Source: Trichuris trichiura
Lineage: Eukaryota; Nematoda; Enoplea; Trichinellida; Trichuridae
DNA: 64,000 nt
Reading direction: 5' to 3'
Assembly (NCBI GenBank): GCA_037903355.1
Contig: JBAJFE010000052.1
Span: forward strand, 62,001 to 126,000
In this document: in pieces, positions 13,773 to 45,200 of the stretch
Position numbering within the stretch: the stretch's first letter is position 1
How the letters are laid out: every line of letters starts with the position of its first letter
Position numbers and translations under genes: made by a program
The notes under the pieces: model-generated
Databases searched by the model: none
What the model saw: only the letters and a program-made list of their open reading frames with translations
What the model was told of the DNA's origin: nothing

Positions 13773-16700
13773 TCAGCCAAGGAAAGGGATGCCGCCAAAA
13801 TCGACTCCTCCTCCAGAGAAGCCACTTACTGGTCCTGCTCCCCAACCCCTTCCTCCACTAACTCCTCTAAGTGGATTGATGCTTGTGCCAGCGGTTTGCC
13901 CAAAAATAGGCATACCACCAAGACCAACTCCAGATGACTGACCGACATTGATTGGACTCATTCCAGGCATTGCCATACCAGCTGTCCCTATGGTAGGTAT
14001 TGCCATTCCGGTTGTTTGCTTTCCTGGTACAACCATTCCAGGAAGCGCTATGTCAGGTGTGGTTGTTCCGTAGGTTCTCATTCGCATAGGACTACCTAAA
14101 TTAAGGGACGGCTGCACTAAGGCTTTAAGAGCTTGTGCCTGCGTCAATAAGTTTTCGCTTGAAAGCGAAGGCACTGTTCCAACTCCGCCAAGACTCGTTG
14201 GATACCTGCTTTCTGTAGGTTCAATAGAAGATAGTCCGATTGGTTTGAAAGGGTGGGCTACCATACCGGCTGGCAGTGCCGGTGGTGGAACTCCTCCAGA
14301 TCTCAATGCGGGCCAGTCTGCTGGCGCTGCCAAACCTGAAGTTTTCACGACATTACTTCTGAAGCCACCAATGCCTACCAGAGGAACTCCCCATCCCCGT
14401 GCCGGTCCATAAATACCTCTCTGCCAGTTAGCATTGACCACTTTACCTTGGTCCCAGAAGTCTGAAACCCCTTTCTGAGTGGTAACTCGGGCGCCCCAAT
14501 CACCATAGCCTACACCTACCCGTCTGCCACCACCAATCGCACCTTGCGGGTTGAATGGATAGAATGGAATACCGCTGACGCCCCAAGCATTGGTGGTAAC
14601 TCCTATGTTGCCATCTACTATTGGGTACGGTTTTTGGTTTAGGCAGTAAATTCGATAGACATTGCAGTATTCTCGCACATGCTGAGGCTCAAAACCGACG
14701 CATATCTTATCAGCTGTAAACCTAAACTTTTCGCACAGCAAAGACGTATCCGTGCCAGGCTGCACGGTTGCATGAGCTTTCAATATCTGAGGAGGTATCG
14801 CTTGGCTAGCTGTTCCGCCGGAGGTTGGTCTGTCGACAGATCTAGTGCACTTAGACGCATAGTTGCGACAAAAGAATATCGCGGATCCTTGGGGCTGTTC
14901 AATGCAATATGTCATATAGGCATTGCTGTTTCTCCTGCAGTAAGAAGATTGTTGTGACTGCTCTTGTGCTATCGAACCTGAATGCCCATCTTGCGGTCCC
15001 TTGCACATCTGTCGGTAGGTTTGGCAAAGTGCTAGCATTTGCCCTTGCTCATTACCATTGCAGTGCTGCTGAGCCAGTTGTTCATAACGCCCACAAAGAT
15101 TAAAAATAGGACTGTTCAATTTTCCACCAGCTGATTGACTTACAGCTTCAGCTACTGTCGACGATGGCTGAGTACCCAGCGAAGCTGTATCAAAGGGACT
15201 TGGTACAACGGAGGGTGGTATTCCGGTCAGACATTTAGCTTTGTAGCTTTGACAAAAGTTTCGTATATTTTTCTTTTCACCGTCGTGAGAATTTTTAAGG
15301 CAGAAGTAAGCAAAATTAGTCCGATACTGTTGACAGTAACTTTCTTGGTTAGTCAAAGATGGGGTAACGACGATATTGGCCTCTTCTTTGTCTACTTGTA
15401 CTGTCTGACGGCACGTTGGCAGATTTCCGTAGCGATGGCACAGCTGTTCTTTGACAGACCCTATAGGTTGCGGGATAAACTTTTTTAAAGTAGGAACTGA
15501 TGAAATCAGGGCATAGGTATTAATAAAAATATTGCTTTCTCTTTATTTAACCCTTCTATAATTTAAACATGCATACGAATATTTCATGTCTGCTTTCGAA
15601 AACGACTGCAGAATACATTGGCTTTCCTCAGCGACCTACGATTATGAGAAATCCTACCTTAACTAGCAGATGGCTGAGTCGTCTTGCTCTCACAAATGTT
15701 AGAAAAGTAGAATGAAGCATGACGGAAATGTTAAAAAATTAGTTTTCAACTATGCTGTTTTCATTAAAATTCGGTGAATATTTTGACTAGTCGATTCAGA
15801 TGGTATTTTTACCGGTTTATATCTGTCGACAAAGTGAATGTCTGATTCTGTCGTAATTATTCGTAGACAGACATCATTATTTAAGGCAAACTGGTGTTCA
15901 CGGAGTTACGAAGGTTAAATTGGCTTATCTTAAATCCTGCGGCATACAGAAACAAATTTTGAAACGTTTACATTCGTAAGAATAAATGGAAAGATTGCTA
16001 CTGACTTTTCGACGATACCGTAAACTTAAAAAGGTTTTGTCAACCCCATCGTCTGTTCCATTAATTTGGATGTCATATGGAACTTACGCCACAACGCACC
16101 AAAGGGTATATTAATAAATTAACTTAAATTGAAAACACAATAAAGCAGCAACGTGAATTAAATTATAGACGTCTCCATGCTCAGACAGCGCAAAAGTAAA
16201 TACCTATATCAATGTTCCAGAAGCTTGCAATGCTATTATTGTATTTCCTTTAAAGATGCAGCAAACGGGACCAACACAGCAGTGTTAGAAATATGAATTA
16301 CTTTTACTTGAACAACGGATGGATGAGCTTACTTCCTTGGACGTTCCAGAAACATATGGACATGCAGACAAGAGCAGTAAGTAATCCACTAATCATTTCT
16401 GTTACTCTGAAATCATGTATACTAGCGGTAAGGTTGATTTGTTATGTGAATGTGGAACACTTTGTGAAATTAGGCATTTAGGAATTCCAGTCTTCAAAAT
16501 TTCGTTTCAAAATGTGACACTCGCTGAGTGGCCGTCGTTATGATATTCAAAAGGCATACTCGTAGGCGACCTTGTTAAACGCTGCGCAAAATTAGCGAGA
16601 AGGTAGTCCTACATGGTTAGGAGCAGTGGCGTGATGCCCAGAAGCATAACTAGTTTCTCACGTTCTTCGATATTCGATGTGGAAGGAATCGGAGCAATGG

Positions 16701-16947
16701 TTTTAAGATATAGCTAATCCTTAAACTGTATGATTTTCAACTGCGTGAGTCAATTCATATGCCAACTTTTTTCAATAAAAATACTGAAAAATTCTGAGAT
16801 TTTTTGGCAACTTACAAACGTCATCGCCTTCTTCTTACGGAATCTCCTATGACGTAGGCACTGAAGTAAGCAGAGGGCAGGAAAAGCAGTCTTAGAGAAA
16901 TAAAGGCAAAAAAGTAACATAAAATAACAATACACTGATATTGCCAT
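13773..16947 (-). CDS. Secreted-type four-cysteine-repeat protein with Gly/Pro-rich tail (paralogue A)
   Basis: I do not recognise the family. Exon 1 (16947-16839) starts at ATG and encodes a signal-peptide-like hydrophobic run (MAISVYCYFMLLFCLYF); its donor is GTAAGA. Exon 2 (15496-13773) has the acceptor ATTTCATCAG and a TGA stop. Together they give 610 aa in consistent phase 1. After a half module (C56, C65) come four full modules at residues 91-125, 171-201, 223-253 and 291-321. Each fits C-x3-[YF]/x10 total-C-x11-C-x6-C, with x15 in the third spacing of the first module. The remaining ~290 residues are rich in Gly, Pro and Met with several Trp (for example GARGWG-like and WGVP motifs) and no Cys after residue 321. 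The tandem neighbour at 17.8-19.4 kb is a paralogue with a matching splice acceptor. A structural or host-facing secreted role is possible, but no function is shown. Exon 1 assignment is by phase and splice fit only. Confidence 0.72.
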
Positions 16948-17790
16948 AACAACCCGACCTTTTACCTTCTAATCCACTTTAGCTGCCCCATCCTTGGCGA
17001 AGTCTGGCCACTTTCTCTTTCTTCTCTTTTTCTTCCTACTGAACGTGGAGACAACGAAAATAAGGATCGCTGTGGTGACCCAGTTCCATTTTTTGAATAG
17101 AAATCCTCTTGATAAAATGAATTCATCTGTTGTATCTTTACATGTACATGCTTTCTTTTGAAGACCTAGTCGCTGTTCAGCAAGAACCTTAGCACGAGCT
17201 TTTATCCGATTTTAAGCATCATCACACAAGTTTCCGCTGTACAGAATTTCCGTGTAATACCCACGTGGTCTGTCATCTCGCATGTAAAGCAAACGATGTT
17301 GAATGGCTATATATAGGGAATCAAAAATTGTATGTCAACTCGCAGCAAGGTGAGTCAGCCAACAAAATCCCTTGATTTTTCAAGAGTCAAATATACTTCC
17401 ATACTGTTCAAACGCATTTCTAAGTGAGCGTTGTTCATACTTGGGCTCAATACGGCTGTGTAGCTCTATGAGGAGCCAAGGGCAAAAGTCAAGAAGTTCT
17501 GGTTTATTGTACTTGATACTCAAAACATTCTGCAAAACAAGCAGAATATTAAAAGATGGAAAATAATTGAATTGCGAAGTGCGTGATAGGGAAATTAAAA
17601 ATCATAATAAACGGTTTTTTGTGATTGGCCACAAGTTTGTGGAATTTCATGCAGCTCCTACCCAATACTCAGCATGAGGTTAGAAAATGGAATATATGGC
17701 CGACAGGGTTTGTCAAATCTGGCAAAGAAAAGTTCAACAGGAGTGCAACGTTCAGCGCTAACTCGTCTTTTCCGTCCAACGAATGTAGTG
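16948..17790. other. Spacer between the two four-cysteine paralogues
   Basis: This stretch holds the presumed promoter of paralogue A and the 3' untranslated region of paralogue B. A minus-strand AATAAA at 17503-17508 lies about 285 nt past paralogue B's stop. I see no other gene. Confidence 0.4.
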
Positions 17791-19371
17791 TTAAACAAGG
17801 CAAAGGGTACGATAAACATTGCAGTATTCGCGTATGAAGTCTGGCTCATAACCAGTGCAGTATCGTTCAGACACGTCCTTAAAATTCATGCACAAAATCG
17901 GAATATCCCATGAACCAGGTGCCCCATATGTCGCCCAAATCGGCTGTTGGCTCGAAGCAGCCATTCTGGCAGCGTTGAAAACACCAGGAAAGCATCTTTC
18001 ACCGTACGCAAGGCAGAAAAACAAAGCATCAGTAGGTGGGCGGCGTAAACAGAATTTTGCAAAGGATATTAAAAACTTTTTACAATAAAGCAAATGATGA
18101 GGAAGTATCCTGGACATTAAAGGCAAAAATCCAGCGGCACCAAATCTGACAGGAGAAATACCACCTATCGTGGCCACAGGAACAAAAGGAGCATGAGCAC
18201 TTGAAGGACAGTTGGCTCGGTATACATCACAAGCTTGCCGTAGTTTTCCTTCTTCCTTTCCAGTGCATAACTCTCCGGCCATCTGTTCATACTGCTTACA
18301 CATTACTTTTCGATCACCCGGCGAAGTTACAGTAATACGTCCAGGAGGAGCAGGGTGCAAATTAGCTTCTGCTGGTACTTCAACAAATCGGTCGGGAAAA
18401 TGAGCACCAGGTACCTTTAACCGATTGCAGTACGTCTTGAACATTTCACACACTTTCCGCAGTTGTTCCTGTTCGTTTCCATTGCATTTGCTCTTCACCA
18501 ATGCAGCGTACTGCGTGCACAAATGAGCCAGATGCCCTGGTGACAACGAACCAAGACCTACACCTTCAGGAGTCACTATTAACAGACGCTCTTCAGAACT
18601 TCCCGCAGCAGTTGGTAAACCGTGGGTTTGAGCATCTTCCTTCCGCTTCGCACTTGCATTGTTTAATGTCATGCTCGCAGAAGTGGCTTGCCCACCAAGC
18701 TCACTTGCCCCAGGGAATTCAGAAAGCAAAACACCACGGTATTTTTCTTTGGGGCTCATTTGCCCATAGCAGAATGCTTTATAAAGGCTACAAAAATTTG
18801 CTGCATGTCCGCGGTCTTCACTAGCGCAGGCGACCTTAATCAAGGGCAAATACTCCTTACAAAGTTGTAAACGCCTTTCAGATGTTAAAGCACGATTGTC
18901 TGGGCCTCCTAAAATTAACGTGGAACGTTGAAAATAATGCTGTAAGTTACTGACCTCTGAGTGCAACATGCTTTGTCCCCGGCTTACAGATCTGACTGTA
19001 AAGTTTGCACAGTTGTTGTAAATTACCTTTTTCTTTTCCGGAGCACATGGTGACTGCCATAGCAGCATACTGATCACATTTTTCGGGAGAAAATGCTATC
19101 TGTTCTGTTAAACCTGACGAATCAGACTGCTGGCCGCCCTGCACTCCGCAGAGTTTACGGAAGGTGTAACAGAACTTATCAATATCATGCCTGTTGCTTC
19201 CTGGATTTTTTCCGATGCAGAAGTACAAAAAGTGCGGCTCATACATTCCACAATAATTTTTCTGCTTGTCATGGCTGCGCTCGGGAAAGGCTTTTGATAT
19301 ATTGTTATTCGCTTCTTGATTCGAACGACATTCTATATTGTACCGTTGACAAAGTTCTGTCCTTGCTGGAA
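17791..19371 (-). CDS. Four-cysteine-repeat protein, seven full modules (paralogue B; 5' end not found)
   Basis: Two exons are clear: 19371-18955 (acceptor TTTCGTTGCAG) and 18908-17791 (stop TAA). A 46-nt intron (GTCAGT...TTTTAG, 18909-18954) separates them in phase 1. The first exon opens with the same half module as paralogue A, then YCGMYEPHFLYFC and so on. Seven full C-x10-C-x11-C-x6-C modules follow, for example LCTQYAALVKSKC...CEMFKTYC. Both paralogues end their last module with REYCNVYR. Here the protein then stops within five residues, whereas paralogue A continues for ~290 residues, so B lacks the Gly/Pro tail. The signal-peptide exon expected upstream of 19371 was not identified. 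Module number (7 versus 4) and tail differ, but the conserved phase-1 acceptor in the same place shows a shared ancestor. Function is unknown. Confidence 0.75.
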
Positions 19372-21813
19372 CTGCAACGAAATTATCCTGACGACGAGTT
19401 GAAGTGAGGTAAGCAACATTTATTGTAATTCTTCGCTCATCCTTCAGGAACAGTTTGTTAGGTTGTCATGCCGCGAAGGGAAAAACTGATCAACCGTTAA
19501 TTATGGGCAGAAACTTAATTTGTACGGTACTGCTGTTAAGTGTTTCCTAGGTCGAATGGGGAAGTGATTACTTCAGCACTTAGTATGCTACGCAGTAAGT
19601 GAGCTGGGGTTTAATGAGCAATGGATTACGAAATTTCCATGATGGAACAGTAGCCTTTAGTTCTTGCCTTATTATAAATTGGTTAGGTTAGGTAATGATG
19701 CTACTTCGCTTTGGGTGACCTACTATACTATTTATGAAATTAGGATGTTTCTTGTGGCCTGTTCTGCATTATGGCCAGAGTATTATTGCATCCTGAGTAG
19801 CTGCACATTCCGTTAGAACAAATTAATCTGGAAGCGATTCAATCAGTTGTTTTTGATTGTCATAACCATCTTTGGCCAGTTAGGTACCTCAAGCACTAAA
19901 TATGATAGAAGGCAGTCGCGCATATACATGTGTTTTCAAAATAATCGAAATGTATAACCCAAGAGTAGCATCATAAAAAGAACGGATATATACGCGTAGC
20001 AAGCGTGCGATGTACCGCGCCGGCACTTGCTTGGCATCGGAACGAGTGTGCGTATCCTCGTTTCACTAGGTCTGAATAAGTCAAGCATTGCCATGAAGTA
20101 TCTTTAAGTCCATTCTGCATGTAAAAATTGTTGAAATTTCTTTTTACTTAAAAGCTTTTGAAAACATAAGACAGTTTTACTTGTCTGGTTACTTTTCAGT
20201 TATTTAAAAACAATGCTAACTTTTGTTTATTTGCGTTTCAATAAAATTTGATTTGAAACCTCTTTACGTGCAGCTAACCGTCGACTGGAAATGTGACGGC
20301 TTTAGATAGTCCGTTTTGTGCAAACACTTCAAGAGTAGGCAAAGCAAAAAAGGAGAGGGTACTTCAAATTTCGACAATGAAATGCCTATTCCTGCTTACC
20401 ATCTCTGCTTAGGCATGGACACCGTGTGGCCAGTATAAAAATCAAAAGCAGCAATATTGAACAGTCAGCCATTCTTCCTTACTCAGTCCGCGGCAAGAGA
20501 GTTACTCTGTAAACGGATAGTTGTTCTTATGCTTCATATGGCAGTAACGTTCTCACAAGTCAGGCTGCAGCGAAGTTAATCATAAACTGGTTTAATATTG
20601 CATGTTCCTTAAGTGAATGACACGCGTCAGAAATTGAAACGTTCTTCGTATAGTTACAGTCTTTTGAATAGACTTGTTTCCGCATTCATAGCTTGCTTTA
20701 ATGAGTGCTTAGGGCATTTTGATTTTGCGAATCCTAATTGATTTGTTATTGTTTACCTTTTTTCCTCGTTATTATTGCAATGCATTGCATTTTGCCTGAC
20801 GTTTGCCGACGGCAAGTTGCCGCGTCGCACTGTTTGTTAACCGTAACTGGAGCACCGAGATAGAACCACTCATAAAACGTCTGCTGGGGGTAATTTACAA
20901 GAAAAACGTTTCATTGATATCGCTTCATTATTGTTAATCTTACTGTGCAATTATTACAAACGTGGACATCTATGAAACGTTTACTGTGGAAGTCTGAGTG
21001 CGTAGATCATTTTGTGAAATCAGCAAAATGTTTACCAGAACTTTTCCCATTTAGCAAGTAGCGGTAGAAAAAGCATGTTTCACCGAACGGAGATTTCTTC
21101 CTTCGTTATTAACAATTCTGTGGTTTAAAGGTTATCCAACCTTGTAACTACCCAAATGAAAGAAAGGCTGCTCTTTAGTTACATCTAACGAAGTGTTCTG
21201 TGATGCCTTTATCGCATTTATACGAGGACTAGGAGGCCAACTCATTTTATTAATATTATCGTGCTTTTCGTTTAGGTAACTCCAGCAGAAGTTTTACTTG
21301 TGCATTTGCCTGTGACAAAAAGCCCACAGATGGAATGCTGTTCACAAAAGTCCCGCAGCAGCAATCACAGGTTGAAGAACTAATTGTATGCGAGAGATTG
21401 GGAGAAGACGGTTAACAGAACAACTTGAAAATCGCCACTGATTCTCAGCGAGTTCATGTAATTGCTTGTGCTTCTTTGCCAATGAAAGATAGTCGTTACC
21501 TCAGCTTTACATGCAGCAACCTTGGCTGGAATGCAGCCACATTGAAAAATGGTTGAGCAATTTCTACTTTCACAAATTATTTCCCTGCTCGATGTTTATG
21601 GCAGAACATGAGTTTCAATCGCAGCTTAAGATTTTTTTTTGAAATATTTACCCGATGCATGCTTCTTAGTTATTAACGGTACTTTGCATGTGTAAGAGCT
21701 GATAAATATCAGTTTTTAATAATTTCTCGTCTTCTGCGTAATGCACCACAGGGCATATGACTTACTCGTTGGCTCACAATGCGGTGCATTACGAGATCAG
21801 TGGAAATACAATC
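19372..21813. other. Region between paralogue B and the calcium-channel gene
   Basis: It should contain paralogue B's first exon and the 3' untranslated region of the minus-strand calcium-channel beta gene. I could not identify a signal-peptide exon that ends in phase 1. Nothing else is recognisable. Confidence 0.4.
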
Positions 21814-39252
<17,439 letters not shown>

Positions 39253-42200
39253 GTTCAGTAAGCAATCTTTCAACTAAACGTTATTTGCCGTTCCAAAGAA
39301 TTGAAACAGATCAAGTTGGTTAATTTTGTAACCGCTGATCTACTATGCGAGTTACCAATAAACAAGCGCTGAAAATGTGAAATATCAGCCTGTGTACAAA
39401 CGAGTCGGCCATAATTCGAATGCAACCCTACGATGTAATTTCTTCACTCACGCTGTCCAAAACGCTTTACCTGCAGGAGCTCTGAATTTGTCTCTTTGTG
39501 AACTGAAACTCGATAGCGGCTAATAGGCAATAGTGGCGCCCTTAGCACTAAGAATTTTCTTACGACTCTGACGCGCTCTGCTGATTTGAGACTGGTAAAG
39601 TAATTATTTCAAAACTCAATAATCCCACTGCTTTAGAAATGAAGTGAATAAATTATGAAATGAACTGAAATAAGTCTTTTCTTAAAACTCCTTCGCAGGT
39701 CATGGTAAAGTTTCAATTCTCCTACTGATGATTAAACGGTGTGCACAACTTGCTCTTGCCAGCAGCAGCAGCAGCAGCACGACGAACTATTGTGCTTCGC
39801 AACTGCCTTCATTAAATCCACCATTTCAAAATCAATTCATTGAACTTTATAAATAAGCTTAGGCGGTTTCACGCTTCAAGAAAGCTTTTAAATGAATGTT
39901 TGCAGCTATTGTGGTCTCTTTATTCATGGTAAATTTATGATATCCATAGTGAAAATATGAAACTGCTGAGTTAACTGTTCTTAGGTAAAGTTGCACCGTA
40001 TTCTGCTCATAAATTTCCGAACAAATTGCACTCATACGAATTGCAAAGTTTAGTTATTATGGAGTCTCCCAGTGTTTATCAGAATGTATGGTGAAATTAT
40101 TTCCTGTTAGTCCCAAGGCGTTCAAAATGACTGCGCCGCTTGCGTCGTTGAAAACATCAATAAAATGAGCAGTACTTCTAACCCTCCAGCGTGTCCAAAG
40201 GATTTTACGCTTCAGGCTCTGCTACAAGTAAGAAATGGTTAATGCAACCTTTAGATAACTTTCGTACAGGTGCTTATGAGCTGATAAGCCAATACTTCTC
40301 CTAACTTTAAGTGGCATCTGTTTCACGTCAGCGAAAATTTGAAAGGAGATATCGATCAGCATGTTGCAACACTAATTCGGAAGTGGGTTCAAGGCAGTAA
40401 AATCTATAATTAGAAACTTCATCCCGCTTTATGCGGATCGAAGCGAATATTGTTTACATCGGTCCTTCGCAAGCCTGTTCGTTGAGGAGAGATGGGAGCG
40501 AAAAGGAAAATGGACAGAATTTCATCTGCTTAAAACTCTAACAAAAATATGCTTCTAAAGCTTTCAGCTCGTTGAGGGCCACTTACAGGTACCATCATTT
40601 TTGCCTGAGGGAAACAACAGGCACAGTTCACGCCTTATGAGTAGGTGGGTATGCTTAGCTGTTCTTCTGCAGTTGAATAGAGAAGTTTTAATATGCTCCC
40701 AGTGTGCATAAAAGATGCATTTCCGAGTATATTAAACTGATCTATGTTGTCTAGGATAAAAGTAGTATGCATCGCTTCTATATTGAAAATAATTTATTGT
40801 GATTTGTCAGATATTTCTGCCCTGAATCAAAAGTTCACAACACTATGCGACTAGTATTAATCCATTCTGCTCCAGGGAGTAGCTGCTGCTTCGAGCTTGA
40901 AATTTTTACCAATCAAATATAAATGTATTCGATCATTTTCTTCCATCCTTGAGGAATCGGAAAACAAATTTTTGCTGCTTTTACGTGGCATAGCCGAATT
41001 GATTTTTTAGTTGTACGAAAGCTAGTAATCCGAGGCGTCGCTTCCGTTTTTCCTACTTGCACGTCTTTCTTCAAAGCAATACGTTTTAAACACTTCCCTC
41101 ACATAAACAGGCGAACAGAGTGAAAAAATCCTCCTTCATCAGTCACCGGAAAGGCAAATATGGATTGCTTGGCTGACAGCTTAAGAAAGAAGCTTCGCAC
41201 TTTCATGTAAGAGTAATGCCTTACGAAAGCAGTAAGGCGCCTTACTGACGCTTGCCAGTGGCCTTTCCAGTAGACGTATGAGTAGTAATAGTTTGCTTAT
41301 CTTGCTTGCTACTGATTTTTTATAACGTTCTCATTTCTTGCAACTCCTTTTCAAGTAGTGTAATTCCCCTGCTGGCCGTTCAGGCCTTAACAGTTTATGA
41401 AAAGTCTTACTAGTGAATCTGTGCACAGTTAACAGCAAGAATGAAAACATGGAACGCACTGCATCTTTAATGGAGCATACATCATTCCACTTTTTTTGAT
41501 TAACCTCCCACTGAGAACTGCAGGCAGTTTAAGCTTTGTTCGTCTTCAAAGCATAGGCCATGCATAATGGCTTCGTTGCGTTTACTTCCGCAAACAGAAG
41601 CAGCGAAGTTATTTAAAAAAACAAACGAGATGAAAATTACAAGCATATACAAAAAAGCATGTTTAATCTGGTTCCATACCTTAGCAGGGAGTTATAGGTA
41701 AAACTCTTATCCAAGTAAGCAACATGCAGGAAATTGATGTTCTTACTCTGTTTAGAAGTTACTCTGGTCCAGAAAGCAAACGTTTAGTTTAAAAAATTCG
41801 TATAAATGCTAGGACTTCAGTAGTTTGAAGTACTAATTATAACACTATCGCTTATACAGGCGCGGTAAAATTGTACCTGTACGCGCACACATACGCAGAC
41901 AAAAGTATGGCCTAGTGCGAAGCAGTCGAGGAATTAGAAATTCCGTTTGCATTAAGATAAAGGCGCAACATGTGAAACTTACTCTACTTTACTAAAACCC
42001 GTAACTACCTCTTTTGGATCGTGTTACAAGTACCAGTTTTGAACAAGTGTTTGCGAAACTGTTTTCGCTGCTTTCGAAGCGTAGCTAGCTAGCTAGTGAA
42101 GCGTCGTTAAACATCAACAGACAGAGATCATTTTCAAGAATTTATCATTGTGGCATTAGAATAGTTTTTACTGTTGCATGTGAAACACGTAATTGATCTA

Positions 42201-45200
42201 TTAATGTTCTCACGGCTGCTTCTACGGTTTCCATTCTGTTAATATTATCTCTTTCAAAGTAGCATTGTAAAGCAACGATATTCAGTGTGTGCGACGCCTA
42301 TTTTTCTCTGTCTATCTTCGCTTATTGAGGCATGCTCTTCCTAACCATTTATTGTCCCCGTATCTCTGGATTTTTCCGATAGCCTTCAGCTGCTACAAGA
42401 CCGTCTTCGCACTCGTAAAGTAAAACCTATCGAAAACATCTGTTTTCTACTATTTCGTTAAAAGGAGTAATTGCACAATAAGGGTGCCTAAGCCGATATA
42501 GTGGTCCAAGAATAACGTGGAACCATTCTTCTGATACTGCAGTAATTGCGAGAGCAGCTGCCCATAGGAGGAGATGATATTACAGTGCAGCTATGAGAAA
42601 AGCAATTTTAGTTTTCCAGCCTAATAACCTCATTAAACATGACCAGTTTGTTATTCATTTTTGGATGACTGCTTGTAGATATCTGTATTCCCACTTCCTA
42701 CAGCACGGCATGAAAAGAAACTGTTCGGAGGCAAAGTGTTTCGTATGAAACGATAAAAATTAAAACTCCAGGTACTAAATGTAGCTTTCTGCATCATCCG
42801 GGGAGCTTTGTTTTCCATAAAACTTCAATAGACGACTTTTCCTGCACAAAAAAATTTTAACCTAACTTCAAGTGCGATCATTTTAAAAGGTCGCCGTTGC
42901 TTGAAGCTTTGTTTTATAGGTTATTGCTTCATGACCGTTTTCCGCTTCTTGGTTGCTTAGTCATGATCACTTTTCAAGTATGCTGAGTTATTAACAGATT
43001 GATTCTGGAGCTTAACTGTTGCGTGATCACTCGTAGATATCAAAAAACGCTATCAAGTAAGGGTTACGCAGTATATTCTTAAACATTTGGTTTTATTCTG
43101 AAACTTCTTTTAGTTTTGATTATCTTCACGTTTTTGTTACACTCATAATTTCATAATCGCTTATTATTTCAAACTGTGAACATTAATTTTCGTGTGAGCT
43201 ATGCACATATCATTTCAAACTTATCCTGATCATCTTATACTGTAAAATTTCACAACACGAGGAGTTCCTAACTAGGCGTGCTTTAAACTTCTTAAGCTTC
43301 TTTATCTGCGTTAGTACTCTTAGAACTCCTGCAAGCCCCTCTTTTAAAACATTTTATCTACGCGTAATAACAGTACTCCCAAATTGTTTTTTGGTTAACA
43401 TTTCTGACAGATTGCGAATTTTCTGATACTATTAAAGTAAAGGGTAAAGAAAAACTGATTCCGCGGTAAAATTTTAATTGCTCCTTTGTCAGTTCATAAC
43501 ATTCACAGAGCCATACTACATGAAAAAGTTTCCTTTCCTTGGCAGTTTTTAAGAATAAGTACGTAGTTGAAAGAGATTGTGAAAGCGAAGGTGTCAGGAA
43601 TTAATCATAACTACGTTAGCAAATCTGTTTTGCTATACTACGTGCTCCATGGCTGTGAATTATGGTTTCAGGATGCCCCATGGATGCCAGCTTCTGTAAA
43701 AAGCGAGATTTCTGGGAAAAAACGACAAAGAATGCGCATATAACCTACGCATGAACGCTCATGTTCTTTGAACTATCTCAAGACTACCTATTAAGTCTGA
43801 TGCAGTGCATATGCCATGCGGATACTAATTGATATCCATTACATTATTGTGCTCAAGGAATGATAAAAGAAAAGACGGTCTGCGTATGTCCACAGCAGGC
43901 GGTGTAGTGGAACGTCCAACTAAACATTAAAGCCACACATCGGCGGTAAAGCAAAATTTCTGTTTTTTCAGCATTTACAGTTCGCCTAAGTTTAATTGGC
44001 TGAAAACGATTATGTAATTGAAATCACAATGCTGAGCGTACAAAGTTCAAGTAACTATAAGAAAATAAATTCATAATTTTTGTCCTTTCAGTAGGTATAT
44101 TATAAAGCTCGGTGAACCCCTAACTCAAGTTCTGCGCTTGACTTTGCGAAAATTTTTGAATATTTTCGAAAAGTGAAATCTGCCGATACAGCAAACCACC
44201 TGAAGTAATGATAAACATAGAAATATTAAAGTATCAATGATTCGTCTACACTTAAGGTTGCCAAATAATTTCTTTCAGAGGTCACAGTTTACTCGATGCT
44301 TTACCCAGTGAAAGAGCATTGCCAGTATCTTCTTCAGAAGTCACAGCTGAGACGTAGCTTAGGCTTAAAACAAGATATATTCACTTAAGTCCTCACAGTT
44401 CAAAAGTTCTACGCAAAAATAAAAGCGTTAAGAAATAACAATGTCATGTTTTGTGAAATGAAGGTCGCACGGCAACTTTCATCGAAAAGTAATTCTGAAG
44501 TTGTTTCCCAGAAGACATCTTCGATAATTCAAAGGTAGCATTCTATCGATAACGGGGTCTCATTGCTGCTGACGTTCCCGTTTCGTCATGTAAACGTAGG
44601 CCCTACAAATGTTTTGATCAAAAAATATGTCTACTTTTCTAAGCTATCCTTTCTCAGTTGTAGCAGAGAGATAAACGAATTTTACGCCAACTAATGCTGT
44701 GGAAGGGCACTAACCTCGATGGAATAACCACCACGTGTGAACGTTGCGCACAAAATTGTTTCAAAGGTTACTTACGCAGCAGCTGCACTATAGATGGACA
44801 GCAAACCTCTCGTAGCCGCTTCGGTTTATTTTCACTAAGTAAACTAATGACAGAATAGATAAGGGAATTTTTCAGAAACGTGAAAGTTGGAAATGATTAA
44901 TTTTGAATTTCATACTGTGTACAAACAGTGTACCGACATTTCATTTTTCTTGAACGGCTGATACTCTTCATAGCGCAATGTTTGCACTTAATGAACAAAC
45001 TTCTGGAACAATCGAGTGAGCACTCGAGCGCTGTCATTACAAAGAAGTTAAATCACATTCATACTGAGAACAAGAAAAGTTCTGCTTGACAGATTCGCAA
45101 GACAGAACATGTTCTCTTCTTGTTTTTTCTGATAACTGCCTATCCAACCGTTATTTTTTGTCCTTCAGAAAGAATAAAAGCTTATAAAACGTAAATAACA

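Noticed and set aside
15135..15488. 117-codon plus-strand frame opposite the four-cysteine gene
   Set aside because: It is the antisense shadow of the cysteine-module exon.
19971..20005. Minus-strand MMLLLGYTF-like start as a first exon for paralogue B
   Set aside because: The hydrophobic stretch is too short and the only in-phase donor is weak.
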